A DNA stretch of 64,000 bases, taken from Ilyomonas limi (GTDB lineage Bacteria > Bacteroidota > Bacteroidia > Chitinophagales > Chitinophagaceae). Position 1 is the first letter of the stretch, and every line of letters begins with the position of its first letter. The stretch covers positions 122,628 to 186,627 of the forward strand of contig NZ_SZQL01000013.1 in the NCBI RefSeq assembly GCF_005233845.1, given 5' to 3'. A program made the position numbers and the translations under genes. The notes beneath the pieces are model-generated. The model saw only the letters and a program-made list of their open reading frames with translations, ran no database searches and had not been told where the DNA came from. Positions 19,201 to 27,364 of this stretch are shown here, in pieces.

Positions 19201-20598
19201 TTACTCTTCTTCCAGCAACCGCGCTGGTAACTGCTTTTTGGCATTGGCACCCATTTTCTTTAGTTCTTCCACCCTGTTCATGATGTTGCCTCTGCCGGTA
19301 GCAAGCTGGCTGAATGCTGCTTCGTATGCGGCATTTGCATCGGATAGTTTTCTTCCTACAGTTTCCAGATTGGTAATAAAACCTTCAAACTTATCGTACA
19401 GGTCACCGGCTTTAGCAGCAATGTGCAGCGCATGTTTGTTTTGCATTTCCACTTTCCACAAATCAGCAACAATTTTCAATACTGCAAAAAGATTGGTTGG
19501 ACTTACCAGTAATATACGTTTTTCATAAGCATATTTCCACAAGTGCACATCGGCTTTCACGGCTTCCAAAAAAGCTGGCTCTATCGGTATAAACAACAAT
19601 ACATAATCAAGTGCCAGTGCATATTTCGGATAATTCTTCCTGCTCAATCCATCTATATGCGCACGTATCGAGCGGATAAGCTGTTGCAAACATTCCTGTT
19701 GTGCATCGGCGCTGGTACATGCAACAAATTCATCCCATGCAATCAGCGATACTTTGCTGTCCACAATCACTTTGCGGTTGTCGGGATAATAAATGATAAT
19801 ATCGGGCTGTAAGCCTTTACCCCATTCATCTTTGATGATATTGCCTGCATTATCTCTTAAAAATTCCTGCACTTTGTATTCGCGGCCTTTGGTAAGCCCG
19901 CTGTTTTCAAGCAGGCTTTCCAGTATCATTTCGCCCCAATTGCCCTGCACTTTTACATTGCCTTTAAGAGCGGTGGTAAGATTGTTCGCTTCTTCGCTAA
20001 CGCGCTGGCTCATTTCTATCAATCGCTGCACTTCGCGCCCAAGCGAAAAGCGTTCCTTACTTTCCTTATCATACGTTTCTTCTACCTTTTGCTTAAACTC
20101 GCCCAATTGCGCTTTTAACGGTTCCAGCACAGCATTCATTTTCTCTTCATTCAACTCTGTAAAACGCTGCGTTTTCTCTTCTAATATAGCTTGTGCTAAA
20201 TGCTTAAATTCATAACGAAAATGATTGCCCAAATCTTCCATTTCACTTTTTTGCAAGAGGAGCTTTTCCCCGGCCGAGGCAAGCTTTGCTTTTGTAGTTG
20301 CCAGTTCCTGGTATAACTGTTCGTTTTCCTTATGATAACGCTGGCTAACCTTGTTCTGCTCGGTTACAAACTGCAATTGACTTTCCAGTTTGGCGCATTG
20401 CTGCAGCAAATTGTTTTTCTCCGTTAATACTGTTTGATGTATTTGTTGTGCCTGTGCAAAAGCCTGTTCGCAATGTTGCAGCTTTTGATTTAATACTATG
20501 TATTTGTTGCGTGTGGCAAAGTGCATAATCAGCCATACTACGGCAGCAGTCAGCAAAATGGCACTTATCAATACAGTCATGTCCTGGAGGTTTAGCAT
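19201..20598 (-). CDS. rmuC: DNA recombination protein RmuC
   Basis: A 465-residue member of the RmuC family, which limits inversion at short inverted repeats in E. coli and has a predicted nuclease-like core. One N-terminal transmembrane helix (about residues 8-28) is followed by a long coiled coil rich in Gln, Leu and Lys (about 35-200). The RmuC core contains KVQGNWGEMILESLLE, DIIIYYPDNRKVIVDSKVSL and KYALALDYVLLFIPIEPAFL, and the C-terminal coiled-coil segment ends basic. Length and architecture are standard. It is divergent from the GLPGLI gene at 20752. An internal ATG six codons in is a possible alternative start. Confidence 0.93.
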   Translation of the reverse strand: MLNLQDMTVLISAILLTAAVVWLIMHFATRNKYIVLNQKLQHCEQAFAQAQQIHQTVLTEKNNLLQQCAKLESQLQFVTEQNKVSQRYHKENEQLYQELATTKAKLASAGEKLLLQKSEMEDLGNHFRYEFKHLAQAILEEKTQRFTELNEEKMNAVLEPLKAQLGEFKQKVEETYDKESKERFSLGREVQRLIEMSQRVSEEANNLTTALKGNVKVQGNWGEMILESLLENSGLTKGREYKVQEFLRDNAGNIIKDEWGKGLQPDIIIYYPDNRKVIVDSKVSLIAWDEFVACTSADAQQECLQQLIRSIRAHIDGLSRKNYPKYALALDYVLLFIPIEPAFLEAVKADVHLWKYAYEKRILLVSPTNLFAVLKIVADLWKVEMQNKHALHIAAKAGDLYDKFEGFITNLETVGRKLSDANAAYEAAFSQLATGRGNIMNRVEELKKMGANAKKQLPARLLEEE

Positions 20599-20751
20599 AT
20601 AACAAACTTACTGATAAATGAATGACAGAAAAAGCGCTCAACAATATTAAATGCTTTTGAACGCAGCTACATTGATTAGCGCTACTTGCGTAGTAGTTTT
20701 TTTGCGTTGATTATTTATAGGGAGTTTTTTTTATAATTATATATTTACAGT

Positions 20752-21366
20752 ATGAAACGATATTACTTGTTGTTTTTCTTTTTAATAATTACTTCTTTTG
20801 TTTTTGCGCAGCCGGCAAAGACCATAGGAGAATGTACCATCACGTACACAATTAAAATAGCAAATGATACCGGCGATGCCATTAAAACGTTGTATATAAA
20901 AGGCAAAAAAACACGCTCCGAAGTAGAGAGTCCTTCCTTTACGCAAACTATCATTTATGATAACAAAACAGGCGAAGCAACAATATTAAGAGAATTGAAC
21001 GGCGAAAAATATTTATCTACATTTAATGCTGCCCAATGGAAGGAAAAAAACAAGATGTGGGAAGGACTTAAGGTAAAGTTGACGAACGAAAGTAAAACAA
21101 TATTAGGATATAACTGCAAAAAAGCAGTAGCCGCTACGAAGACAGGAAGAAGTTTTGTAATGTACTATACTACCGCTTTTGCACCTTCTGCCTCAGAAAA
21201 TCCTTACCAGTTTAAAAATATTCCTGGACTGATACTGGAGTACGAGTCGGAAACGGGTGAAGGCAAAAACATTATGTTTAAGGCAACAAAAATAAATTTC
21301 AGCCCTGTGCCGGCTGCCAAATTTGAGATTCCAACGTCAGGATACAGAATATTAGAGCCACTCTAA
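20752..21366 (+). CDS. GLPGLI family secreted protein
   Basis: A 204-residue exported protein of the Bacteroidota-specific GLPGLI family (function unknown). A signal peptide ends near residue 19 (VFAQ). The family signature appears as FKNIPGLILEYESETGEG near residues 160-178, preceded by ILGYNCKKAVAATKTGRSF and AFAPSASENPYQF, both typical of the family. Proteins of this family are often encoded beside TonB receptors or peptidases, but here the neighbours are rmuC (divergent) and a small secreted protein (convergent). Its stop codon overlaps that of the convergent gene at 21363-21366. Confidence 0.88.
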   Translation: MKRYYLLFFFLIITSFVFAQPAKTIGECTITYTIKIANDTGDAIKTLYIKGKKTRSEVESPSFTQTIIYDNKTGEATILRELNGEKYLSTFNAAQWKEKNKMWEGLKVKLTNESKTILGYNCKKAVAATKTGRSFVMYYTTAFAPSASENPYQFKNIPGLILEYESETGEGKNIMFKATKINFSPVPAAKFEIPTSGYRILEPL

Positions 21367-21686
21367 CGCTGCGGCGGTGTAGGCGTTGCAAAACGGGGCA
21401 CTTTTACTTTGTATTTGTATGGATATACATACGTAATATTGCCTCTTTGCAGGCTAAGGTAAGAATTGGCAGGATTGCCGGAATTTGGTTCAACCTGATA
21501 AAAACCTTTAAATTGGAATGTGCTAGTACGCAATGAGGAAAGCGAATAATTCTTAGATAGTTTGTTAAGATTCTTAAGGCTGTATTTATCTTTATTGCGG
21601 TCATCTGCACTGCCTGCAAAAGCAGCTAAAGCCATGTGCGCCATGGAGATAAACACTATAACAGCAATTAATTTACGATATCTCAT
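21363..21686 (-). CDS. Small secreted protein, unknown function
   Basis: A 107-residue protein starting at the ATG at 21686 (MRYRKLIAVIVFISM), with a signal peptide ending near ALAAFAGS. A GTG four codons upstream is less likely. The mature part is basic and rich in Ser, Asn, Lys and Tyr (KNLNKLSKNYSLSSLR), then GNITYVYPYKYKVKVPRF and a Pro/Thr tail. No cysteine or catalytic motif is evident. Its stop overlaps that of the convergent GLPGLI gene by three bases. I do not recognise the family. Codon use resembles neighbouring genes, which supports a real gene. Confidence 0.6.
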   Translation of the reverse strand: MRYRKLIAVIVFISMAHMALAAFAGSADDRNKDKYSLKNLNKLSKNYSLSSLRTSTFQFKGFYQVEPNSGNPANSYLSLQRGNITYVYPYKYKVKVPRFATPTPPQR

Positions 21687-21820
21687 TGTTAAATTCACGA
21701 CTACAAATGTACATACTTTTTTTAATTAACATTTTTTTTCTTTAGCGTTGAAAAATAATTACCGAAAAAATGAGCGGTGGATTTAGATTTGATGATTACC
21801 TTTCATAAAACCAATACCGC

Positions 21821-23242
21821 ATGAAAGAACAAGATTATCATGCAGACCGGGAAGAACTAAAAGAACTGCTGCGTCAATATGAAAATTTACGCGCCGGAAA
21901 AGTGCACGCTTTTCTGGAAGAAGAAGCGTTTGAGCGCATCATTGACCATTTTGATGAGATAGATGATTTTCCAAAAGCACTGGAAGTGGCGGAAACAGGT
22001 TTGGAGTATTTTCCTTTTTCATCACAGTTACTGATAAAAAATGCTGACCTGCTGATTGTAACCCGAAAATACCAGGAAGCATTGGAACTGCTGGACCGTG
22101 CATTGCTGTTTGACAGCAGCGACATCAACATTCCTATTCTTAAAACGGATGCTTACCTGGCGCTTGACCAGCAGGAAAAAGCCGTGGAAATACTGGAGGA
22201 AGCCTTGCACCGTTTTGAAGGCGAAGACCGGCAGGAGCTCCTGTTTGAGCTGGCAGACGTATATGATGACTACGAAGAATTTGATAAAGTGTTTGACTGT
22301 CTCAAACTAATACTGGAAGAAGACCTTACCAACGAAGAGGCTTTGTACAAAATATGTTTCTGGACCGACTTTACCGGTCGCAATGAAGAAAGCATACGGC
22401 TGCACCAGCATATTATTGATGAACACCCTTATTGTGAATTAGCATGGTTCAACCTGGGTGCTGCTTATCAGGGTTTAAAGCTGTACGAAAAAGCGGTAGA
22501 TGCCTACCAGTATGCCATTGCAATAGATGAAAAATTCGACTATGCATACCGCAATATGGGAGACGCATACATACGCCTGCGGCAATACAAAGAAGCCATA
22601 GAAGTGCTGGAAAAGGTAGTAGAGCTTACGCGGCCGGAAGAAGTGATTTATGAAGCGATTGGTCATTGCTTTCACCGGCTGCACAATTATGCGCAGGCAC
22701 GCTTTCACTACCGTAAAGCAAGCCACATGAATCCCGATGATAGTAAGCTCTATTATAAAATTTCGCTTACCTACATTGATGAAGGGCAGTGGGAACAAGC
22801 CGTAAAGCAATTGGAGAATGCCATGCGTATCCATCGCAATGTGCCGGAGTACAACCTGGCTATGGGTGAGTGCAAAATGAATTTAGATCATTATAAAGAA
22901 GCCATACAATATTTTAGTTTGGTTGTAAAACAAAGACCACGCAATGTAAACGGTTGGGAAGCATTGATAAAGTGTTTGTATCAAAAGGAGTTGTTTGAAG
23001 AGGCTTGTACGCAATGTCTTGCAGCACTGCAGGCAACCGAAGGTAAACCGGTATTTTTGTTTTATTATACCGCTGCACTATCCGGCGCAGGCAAATGGAA
23101 AGAAGCCATGCTGCAATTGGAACGTGCAATGGAAAGAGCTCCTAAGCTGCTAAAGAAATTTGTGGAATTGAATCCGGCCGTGCTGCAAAATAATCAGGTG
23201 GTTGATATAATTGCAAGGCATAAAAAAAGTAAAAAGAATTAA
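21821..23242 (+). CDS. TPR-repeat protein
   Basis: A 473-residue soluble protein made almost wholly of tetratricopeptide repeats, with no signal peptide. About ten to twelve 34-residue units can be followed. The clearest are AWFNLGAAYQGLKLYEKAVDAYQYAI and AYRNMGDAYIRLRQYKEAIEVL, read as consecutive repeats around residues 205-275; others are LYYKISLTYIDEGQWEQAV and YNLAMGECKMNLDHYKEAI. TPR solenoids bind peptides or partner proteins; no catalytic domain is attached. It ends in a lysine-rich tail (RHKKSKKN). The role is unknown. Such proteins are conserved and highly expressed in many Bacteroidota. A terminator follows at 23302. Confidence 0.92.
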   Translation: MKEQDYHADREELKELLRQYENLRAGKVHAFLEEEAFERIIDHFDEIDDFPKALEVAETGLEYFPFSSQLLIKNADLLIVTRKYQEALELLDRALLFDSSDINIPILKTDAYLALDQQEKAVEILEEALHRFEGEDRQELLFELADVYDDYEEFDKVFDCLKLILEEDLTNEEALYKICFWTDFTGRNEESIRLHQHIIDEHPYCELAWFNLGAAYQGLKLYEKAVDAYQYAIAIDEKFDYAYRNMGDAYIRLRQYKEAIEVLEKVVELTRPEEVIYEAIGHCFHRLHNYAQARFHYRKASHMNPDDSKLYYKISLTYIDEGQWEQAVKQLENAMRIHRNVPEYNLAMGECKMNLDHYKEAIQYFSLVVKQRPRNVNGWEALIKCLYQKELFEEACTQCLAALQATEGKPVFLFYYTAALSGAGKWKEAMLQLERAMERAPKLLKKFVELNPAVLQNNQVVDIIARHKKSKKN

Positions 23243-23301
23243 TATCTGAACCAGGATTTGGGACAATTTTAATGACTTATCAGGTTAAAGAAAATAAGAG
23301 C

Positions 23302-23340
23302 GGTTCCGGATTTTTATAAAAGTCCGGAACCGGTCTTTTG
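23302..23340 (+). terminator. Rho-independent terminator after the TPR gene
   Basis: GGTTCCGGA (23302-23310) pairs with TCCGGAACC (23323-23331) around a 12-nt A/T loop, with a short T-run (TCTTTTG) after it. Confidence 0.75.
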
Positions 23341-23450
23341 TAAATAAATATTATACTATTTTCATGCAAGCAGCACATTACACCTTCTCCTCACCACCGG
23401 CTGCTTATAAAAGTAACCTGACTTTAACCAGTATTCTTTATATACCGCTT

Positions 23451-24299
23451 CTATTCTTCCAGCCTTTGCGATTCAAAATAAATCCTTACGGTTTGATAGA
23501 AATATTTATGGTGCATCGCGGCACTTTGTGCTGCTTCGGAAGCATAACTGTACAAACCAAACAAGCCCGCCATATTGCCTTTGTTAATGGCGATTTCTAA
23601 TAAACCGGAAGCATTAAACCAGGCCAGCTTTTCGCCGGGCGATACCGCCGCATAATTTTCGCTTAATGAACTAATAACTTCGCCGCGCATAAACTCTATT
23701 TTAAAATCGCGCCCCTTGCGATGCTCTTCAAATTCTTCGCGGGTGATATTGACTACTACATTTTCAAAATGGTCAATAAAAATAATTTGCCCTTCTATCC
23801 AGTTGGTGCCAATGGTGGAGCGTAGCGGATATTTTTCTACAATATGATTTACCGGCTGTCCAATATCTGTTATGCTGGTTCCACCTAATATCTTACCTAT
23901 TGCCTTAGCAACGGTTTGGGTATAATGGAGTGTTCCGATATTGCTACCCGGCTGCACTGCTACAGCATACACTTTCTCCGGTTTGGCGCCGGTAATCATA
24001 GTAAGAATGCCATTATCGGGACAAATGATGTATTGATTATTATACTCGGCAAAAAGCACTTTATCCGGCGATGTTTCAAACAAATTGATAATAAGTATAT
24101 GCAATGTACCTGGCGGAAAATACTTGTATGCATTGCTGCAGATGTAAGCCGTTTGCTGATAGTTGGATGGCGATAAAGTATGGGTAACATCAACGATATT
24201 CAATGCCGGATGGGCGGTTAATAATTGTCCTTTTATAGCACCCGAAAGATAATCAATGGTGCCAATATCTGTTGATAAAGTAGCGATAGGCATAAACAT
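23451..24299 (-). CDS. SAM hydroxide adenosyltransferase (SAM hydrolase, DUF62)
   Basis: A 282-residue member of the family that includes fluorinase/chlorinase. Ordinary bacterial members hydrolyse S-adenosylmethionine to adenosine and methionine. The N-terminal domain starts with ATLSTDIGTIDYLSGAIKG, then NIVDVTHTLSP, FPPGTLHILIIN and CPDNGILT, with conserved Asp/His positions expected around the active-site water. The C-terminal beta-barrel contains IIFIDHFENVVVNITREEF. The halogen-binding loop of the true halogenases is not apparent, so hydrolase activity is more likely. The next gene upstream on the same strand, an SDR, is 24 bp away, so the two may be co-transcribed. Confidence 0.9.
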   Translation of the reverse strand: MFMPIATLSTDIGTIDYLSGAIKGQLLTAHPALNIVDVTHTLSPSNYQQTAYICSNAYKYFPPGTLHILIINLFETSPDKVLFAEYNNQYIICPDNGILTMITGAKPEKVYAVAVQPGSNIGTLHYTQTVAKAIGKILGGTSITDIGQPVNHIVEKYPLRSTIGTNWIEGQIIFIDHFENVVVNITREEFEEHRKGRDFKIEFMRGEVISSLSENYAAVSPGEKLAWFNASGLLEIAINKGNMAGLFGLYSYASEAAQSAAMHHKYFYQTVRIYFESQRLEE

Positions 24300-24323
24300 T
24301 CAAGGGCTGCAAGATAAAACAGC

Positions 24324-25130
24324 TTATTTGGCCAGCTTTCCGTTTTTAAAAAAGAAGTTATAAACAAGCTTATCTGCGAGCGCCGGAAAATATTTATTTA
24401 TCAAGACTGTTTGTACGCCATTGGCAGTAAGCACGAGCGTGCGTTTTCTTTTTTCAATGGCTTTCAAAATATGTGCTGCACACTCTTCAGCACTCATCAG
24501 TTTCGATTCATCCAGTGGCGACTCGCCCTGGGGCTCTGCATCTTTATTGAGCGCTACGTTGCGTATATTGGAAGCCGTAAAGCCGGGACATACCCACATT
24601 ACATGTACGCCGGTATGCAGCAATTCGGTGCGCAATGCTTCGAGCCAGCCATTAAGGGCAAACTTGGATGCCGAATAACCCGAGCGTCCGGGCAAGCCCC
24701 GGAAACCGGCAATAGACGACACGCCTACAATAGTGCCTTTCTGTGCAGTAATATATGGCAGCGCATATTTGGTACAATATACAGCACCCCAAAAGTTTAC
24801 ATCCATCAGCCGATGCAGGGTTTCGAGATCCGTTTCGGCAAACATAGCCCGCATAGAGATGCCTGCGTTGTTGATGAGCATATCTATACGGTTATATACT
24901 TTAAGGGTATCATTAATGAAGCTTTTGCACTCCAGTTCGCTGCTCACATCGGTTTTTTTAATAAACAGCGGCTTACCGGCGCAATGCGTTTGCAACTGAT
25001 ACAGCTTGTCAAAATTTCTACCACAGGTAGATACCTTAGCGCCCAGTTTTAGCAACGCTTCTACCAGTGCCCTGCCAATACCTTCAGAGCCACCTGTAAC
25101 GACCACAACTTTATCTGTAAAGTACGACAT
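24324..25130 (-). CDS. Short-chain dehydrogenase/reductase
   Basis: A 268-residue NAD(P)-dependent SDR with a Rossmann fold. The cofactor loop TGGSEGIG and the structural NNAGISM motif are near residues 12-19 and 87-93. The Ser-Tyr-Lys triad is in GVSSIAGFRG and SGYSASK (Tyr152, Lys156). The C-terminal part (LVYNFFFKNGKL) may form a membrane-associated helix, reminiscent of ketodihydrosphingosine reductase-like SDRs, but the substrate cannot be fixed. The start is the ATG at 25130 (MSYFTDKVVVVTGG); an in-frame TTG lies four codons upstream. It is followed by the SAM hydrolase gene on the same strand. Confidence 0.9.
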   Translation of the reverse strand: MSYFTDKVVVVTGGSEGIGRALVEALLKLGAKVSTCGRNFDKLYQLQTHCAGKPLFIKKTDVSSELECKSFINDTLKVYNRIDMLINNAGISMRAMFAETDLETLHRLMDVNFWGAVYCTKYALPYITAQKGTIVGVSSIAGFRGLPGRSGYSASKFALNGWLEALRTELLHTGVHVMWVCPGFTASNIRNVALNKDAEPQGESPLDESKLMSAEECAAHILKAIEKRKRTLVLTANGVQTVLINKYFPALADKLVYNFFFKNGKLAK

Positions 25131-25219
25131 ATCCCTCTGCAATTAATGGCTCAAAAATAAGCATTCAAAAATGTTTGCAGCATAAAAGGATATGCAGAAC
25201 GGAAATTATAGGCAAAAAA

Positions 25220-25250
25220 TTTGGTAGGCATTTTTATTCTACTATTTTTG
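25220..25250 (+). promoter_or_regulatory. Promoter of tRNA-Lys
   Basis: TTTG at 25220-25223 and TATTTTTG at 25243-25250 are separated by 19 nt, an almost ideal Bacteroidota -33/-7 pair. The tRNA begins 22 nt after the -7 box. Confidence 0.75.
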
Positions 25251-25272
25251 CACTCCCCAAAACGGGTGATTT

Positions 25273-25345
25273 GATCTCGTAGCTCAGTTGGTAGAGCACA
25301 ACACTTTTAATGTTGGGGCCCTGGGTTCGAGTCCCAGCGGGATCA
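25273..25345 (+). tRNA. tRNA-Lys (anticodon UUU)
   Basis: A 73-nt cloverleaf: acceptor GATCTCG/CGGGATC (one G:U pair), D-arm GCTC/GAGC with AGTTGGTA loop, anticodon stem CAACA/TGTTG with loop CTTTTAA reading TTT, and a TPsiC arm CTGGG/CCCAG with TTCGAGT. The CCA end is not encoded. Confidence 0.97.
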
Positions 25346-25357
25346 CAGAAATTGTTT

Positions 25358-25390
25358 AAGACCGTTGATTTTCAACGGTCTTTCTTTTTA
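25358..25390 (+). terminator. Terminator of tRNA-Lys
   Basis: AAGACCGTTGA (25358-25368) pairs with TCAACGGTCTT (25372-25382) with a TTT loop, then a T-rich tail. Confidence 0.85.
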
Positions 25391-25986
25391 ATTGTATTTT
25401 CAGCTGAATTAAGTTCGTTCGAATCTCATTTTTGTTCCTTATTTTACTAATAACAATATATCCTTTCATATTTACTTTTAAAAACCCATTCCGCACTTAT
25501 TTTAATCTTAACTCGATAACTACTTCAAAACAGAACCATATTATCTAGCATATTTTATGTTTGCGAAGTTTAGAATAAAAAATATACAGCTCATCCTAAA
25601 AATTACAAACACATATTGAATAGTGGTTGCAATTTTACAGCCGGGAACGGGCACAAAGCGGCAGGTATGGCTTTGGTAACACATCCATCAAAAATTCAAA
25701 GACAGTAAGGAATTAGCACAAGCTAAAGATGTAAGCAATATATTCATTTAATCCACTATCTTTAAACTGTTAAATGAAAAGAAAACAGGGACTACTGAAA
25801 AGCAACCATCAAGAGTAGCCTGATGAACGGAAATAAGAAAGCTGTTGACCAATATCCAACCGCTTTAAACAACAATCATTTTTATTCTCATTTATAAAAA
25901 ATAATCAGTAAGATTAAGTACTACAAATAATGTCTTAGCTCTCCGAGGTGGTCATATACTCAAGTATATTTTTGATACTACCAGCC
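25391..25986. other. Gene-free A/T-rich stretch after tRNA-Lys
   Basis: About 600 bp. All frames are broken by stops and no motif is secure. Its composition looks like decayed sequence, and with the ribB remnant to its right it suggests an eroded insertion or rearrangement next to the tRNA. Confidence 0.4.
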
Positions 25987-26229
25987 TTACATTAAACGAT
26001 CAGCTAACCCCCTTAATCCTGGCATACGAGCTATAAAGTCATCCTCACTTAAAACTTCAATCAATACAGCAGAAGATTTCAAACCTGCCAAACGGGCCAG
26101 ATCTACTGCTACCTCTGTATGTCCATGACGTTCTAAAAGCCCTTTTGTTTTTACCATTAGCGGAAAGATATGACCGGGAATTGCAAATCCATTTTTGTCA
26201 ATTTTTAGAACGGTTGTTTTTTTTATACT
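25987..26229 (-). pseudogene. ribB: 3' remnant of 3,4-dihydroxy-2-butanone-4-phosphate synthase gene
   Basis: An 81-codon open stretch with no start codon that fits the C-terminal part of RibB, the enzyme turning ribulose 5-phosphate into the four-carbon unit of riboflavin. Matching pieces are FAIPGHIFPLMVKTKG, LERHGHTEVAVDLARLAGL and VLIEVLSEDDFIARMPGL; the RHGHTE part carries conserved active-site residues of the family. A stop (26230-26232) lies just upstream in frame, and the N-terminal two thirds, with the acidic catalytic loop, is absent. The end is also shorter than in the full enzyme. It is probably a non-functional leftover; a complete ribB should exist elsewhere. The lacI-type gene starts about 95 bp to the right on the other strand. 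Confidence 0.75.
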
Positions 26230-26323
26230 TTAATGTCTTGCTGTTCTCTTGATTATTTAATACACTTCACCTTGTATCCATGTAACAAAGCCTTATGAGT
26301 TATAAAATCAATAATTTTATTAA

Positions 26324-27361
26324 ATGAAGTATGAAGCTGCCAAATTGAAAGATATATCTAAAGCATTGGGGTTATCAGTTTCCACCATAAGCCGCGCTTT
26401 GCACGACAGTCATGAAATAAGCGAGGCAACAAAAAAAATGGTAAGGGACTATGCCGAAAGTATTAATTATCGTCCGAATCCTATAGCTGTAAGTTTAAGA
26501 GAAAAAAGAACCCGTTCCATCGGTGTCATCATTGCAGAAATTGCGAACAGTTTTTTCTCGCAGATAATTAATGGTATTGAGTCGGTTGCATTCATTAAAG
26601 GGTATAACGTTATCATTACGCAAAGCCTGGAAAGCTATGAACGCGAATTGAACAATATCAATTTTTTAGCTTCCCACTCCGTTGATGGTTGCCTGATTAC
26701 AGTATCTACTGAAACGAGTAATTATGATCATATAACTAAGCTATATAAAAATGGTTTTCCTGTCGTTTTCTTTGATCGCGTGGTCGAAGAAATAAAAACA
26801 CATAAAATTTCTATTGATAATTTCAAAGGTGCTTATGATGCAACTACAGAATTAATCAAATGTGGTTTTAAACGTATTGCCATGCTTGCAAATGCTGAAC
26901 ATTTATCCATAACACAGGAAAGGCTTGCAGGTTATAAAAAAGCGTTGACCGATGCCGGATGTGCTGTGGATAATTCGCTCATTAAATATTGCAGGCATGG
27001 CGGAATGATATACGAAGAAGTTGAACAGAGCATGAACGAAGCAATGCAGTTGAGCAATACACCTGATGCATTCTTTGCAGCCTCAGATAAACTCACCACG
27101 AATTTTGTGCGCTACTGCACGGCAAAAAAAATAAAAATCCCCGACGAGCTTGGATTAATAGGATTCAGCAATCTTGATCTTACAGATCTGCTTGTGCCCT
27201 CCCTTTCTGTTATACGGCAACCTGCATTTGAAATGGGAAGAATTGCAACAGAGCTTTTAATAAAAACTATTGAAGCTAGAAGACCTATTGTTGATTTTGA
27301 AAGAAAAATTTTACAACCGGAATTGCTGATAAGAGAATCGTCAAAAAAGAGGAAGAAATAG
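26324..27361 (+). CDS. LacI/GalR-family transcriptional regulator
   Basis: A 345-residue regulator. The N-terminal helix-turn-helix (KLKDISKALGLSVSTISRAL, residues 7-26) and hinge helix region are followed by a periplasmic-binding-protein-like effector domain (SIGVIIAEIANSFFSQIING onward). This ends with ELGLIGFSNLDLTDLLVPSLSVI and a typical C-terminus. It lies at the left end of the glycan locus, convergent with GH28 (3 bp apart), so a role in controlling this locus through a sugar or sugar-phosphate effector is likely. Candidate LacI-type sites are at 45307 and 61421. The effector is unknown; apiose or a derivative would fit the neighbouring genes. Confidence 0.92.
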   Translation: MKYEAAKLKDISKALGLSVSTISRALHDSHEISEATKKMVRDYAESINYRPNPIAVSLREKRTRSIGVIIAEIANSFFSQIINGIESVAFIKGYNVIITQSLESYERELNNINFLASHSVDGCLITVSTETSNYDHITKLYKNGFPVVFFDRVVEEIKTHKISIDNFKGAYDATTELIKCGFKRIAMLANAEHLSITQERLAGYKKALTDAGCAVDNSLIKYCRHGGMIYEEVEQSMNEAMQLSNTPDAFFAASDKLTTNFVRYCTAKKIKIPDELGLIGFSNLDLTDLLVPSLSVIRQPAFEMGRIATELLIKTIEARRPIVDFERKILQPELLIRESSKKRKK

Positions 27362-27364
27362 CCT

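Noticed and set aside
21770..21808. 12-codon frame MSGGFRFDDYLS just before and in phase with the TPR gene
   Set aside because: It could be a leader peptide, but nothing but its position supports translation.
25620..25780. Possible tyrosine-recombinase C-terminus remnant (a GNTSIKNSKT-like stretch)
   Set aside because: The resemblance is a few residues, stops break all frames, and the catalytic Arg/His/Tyr pattern cannot be placed.
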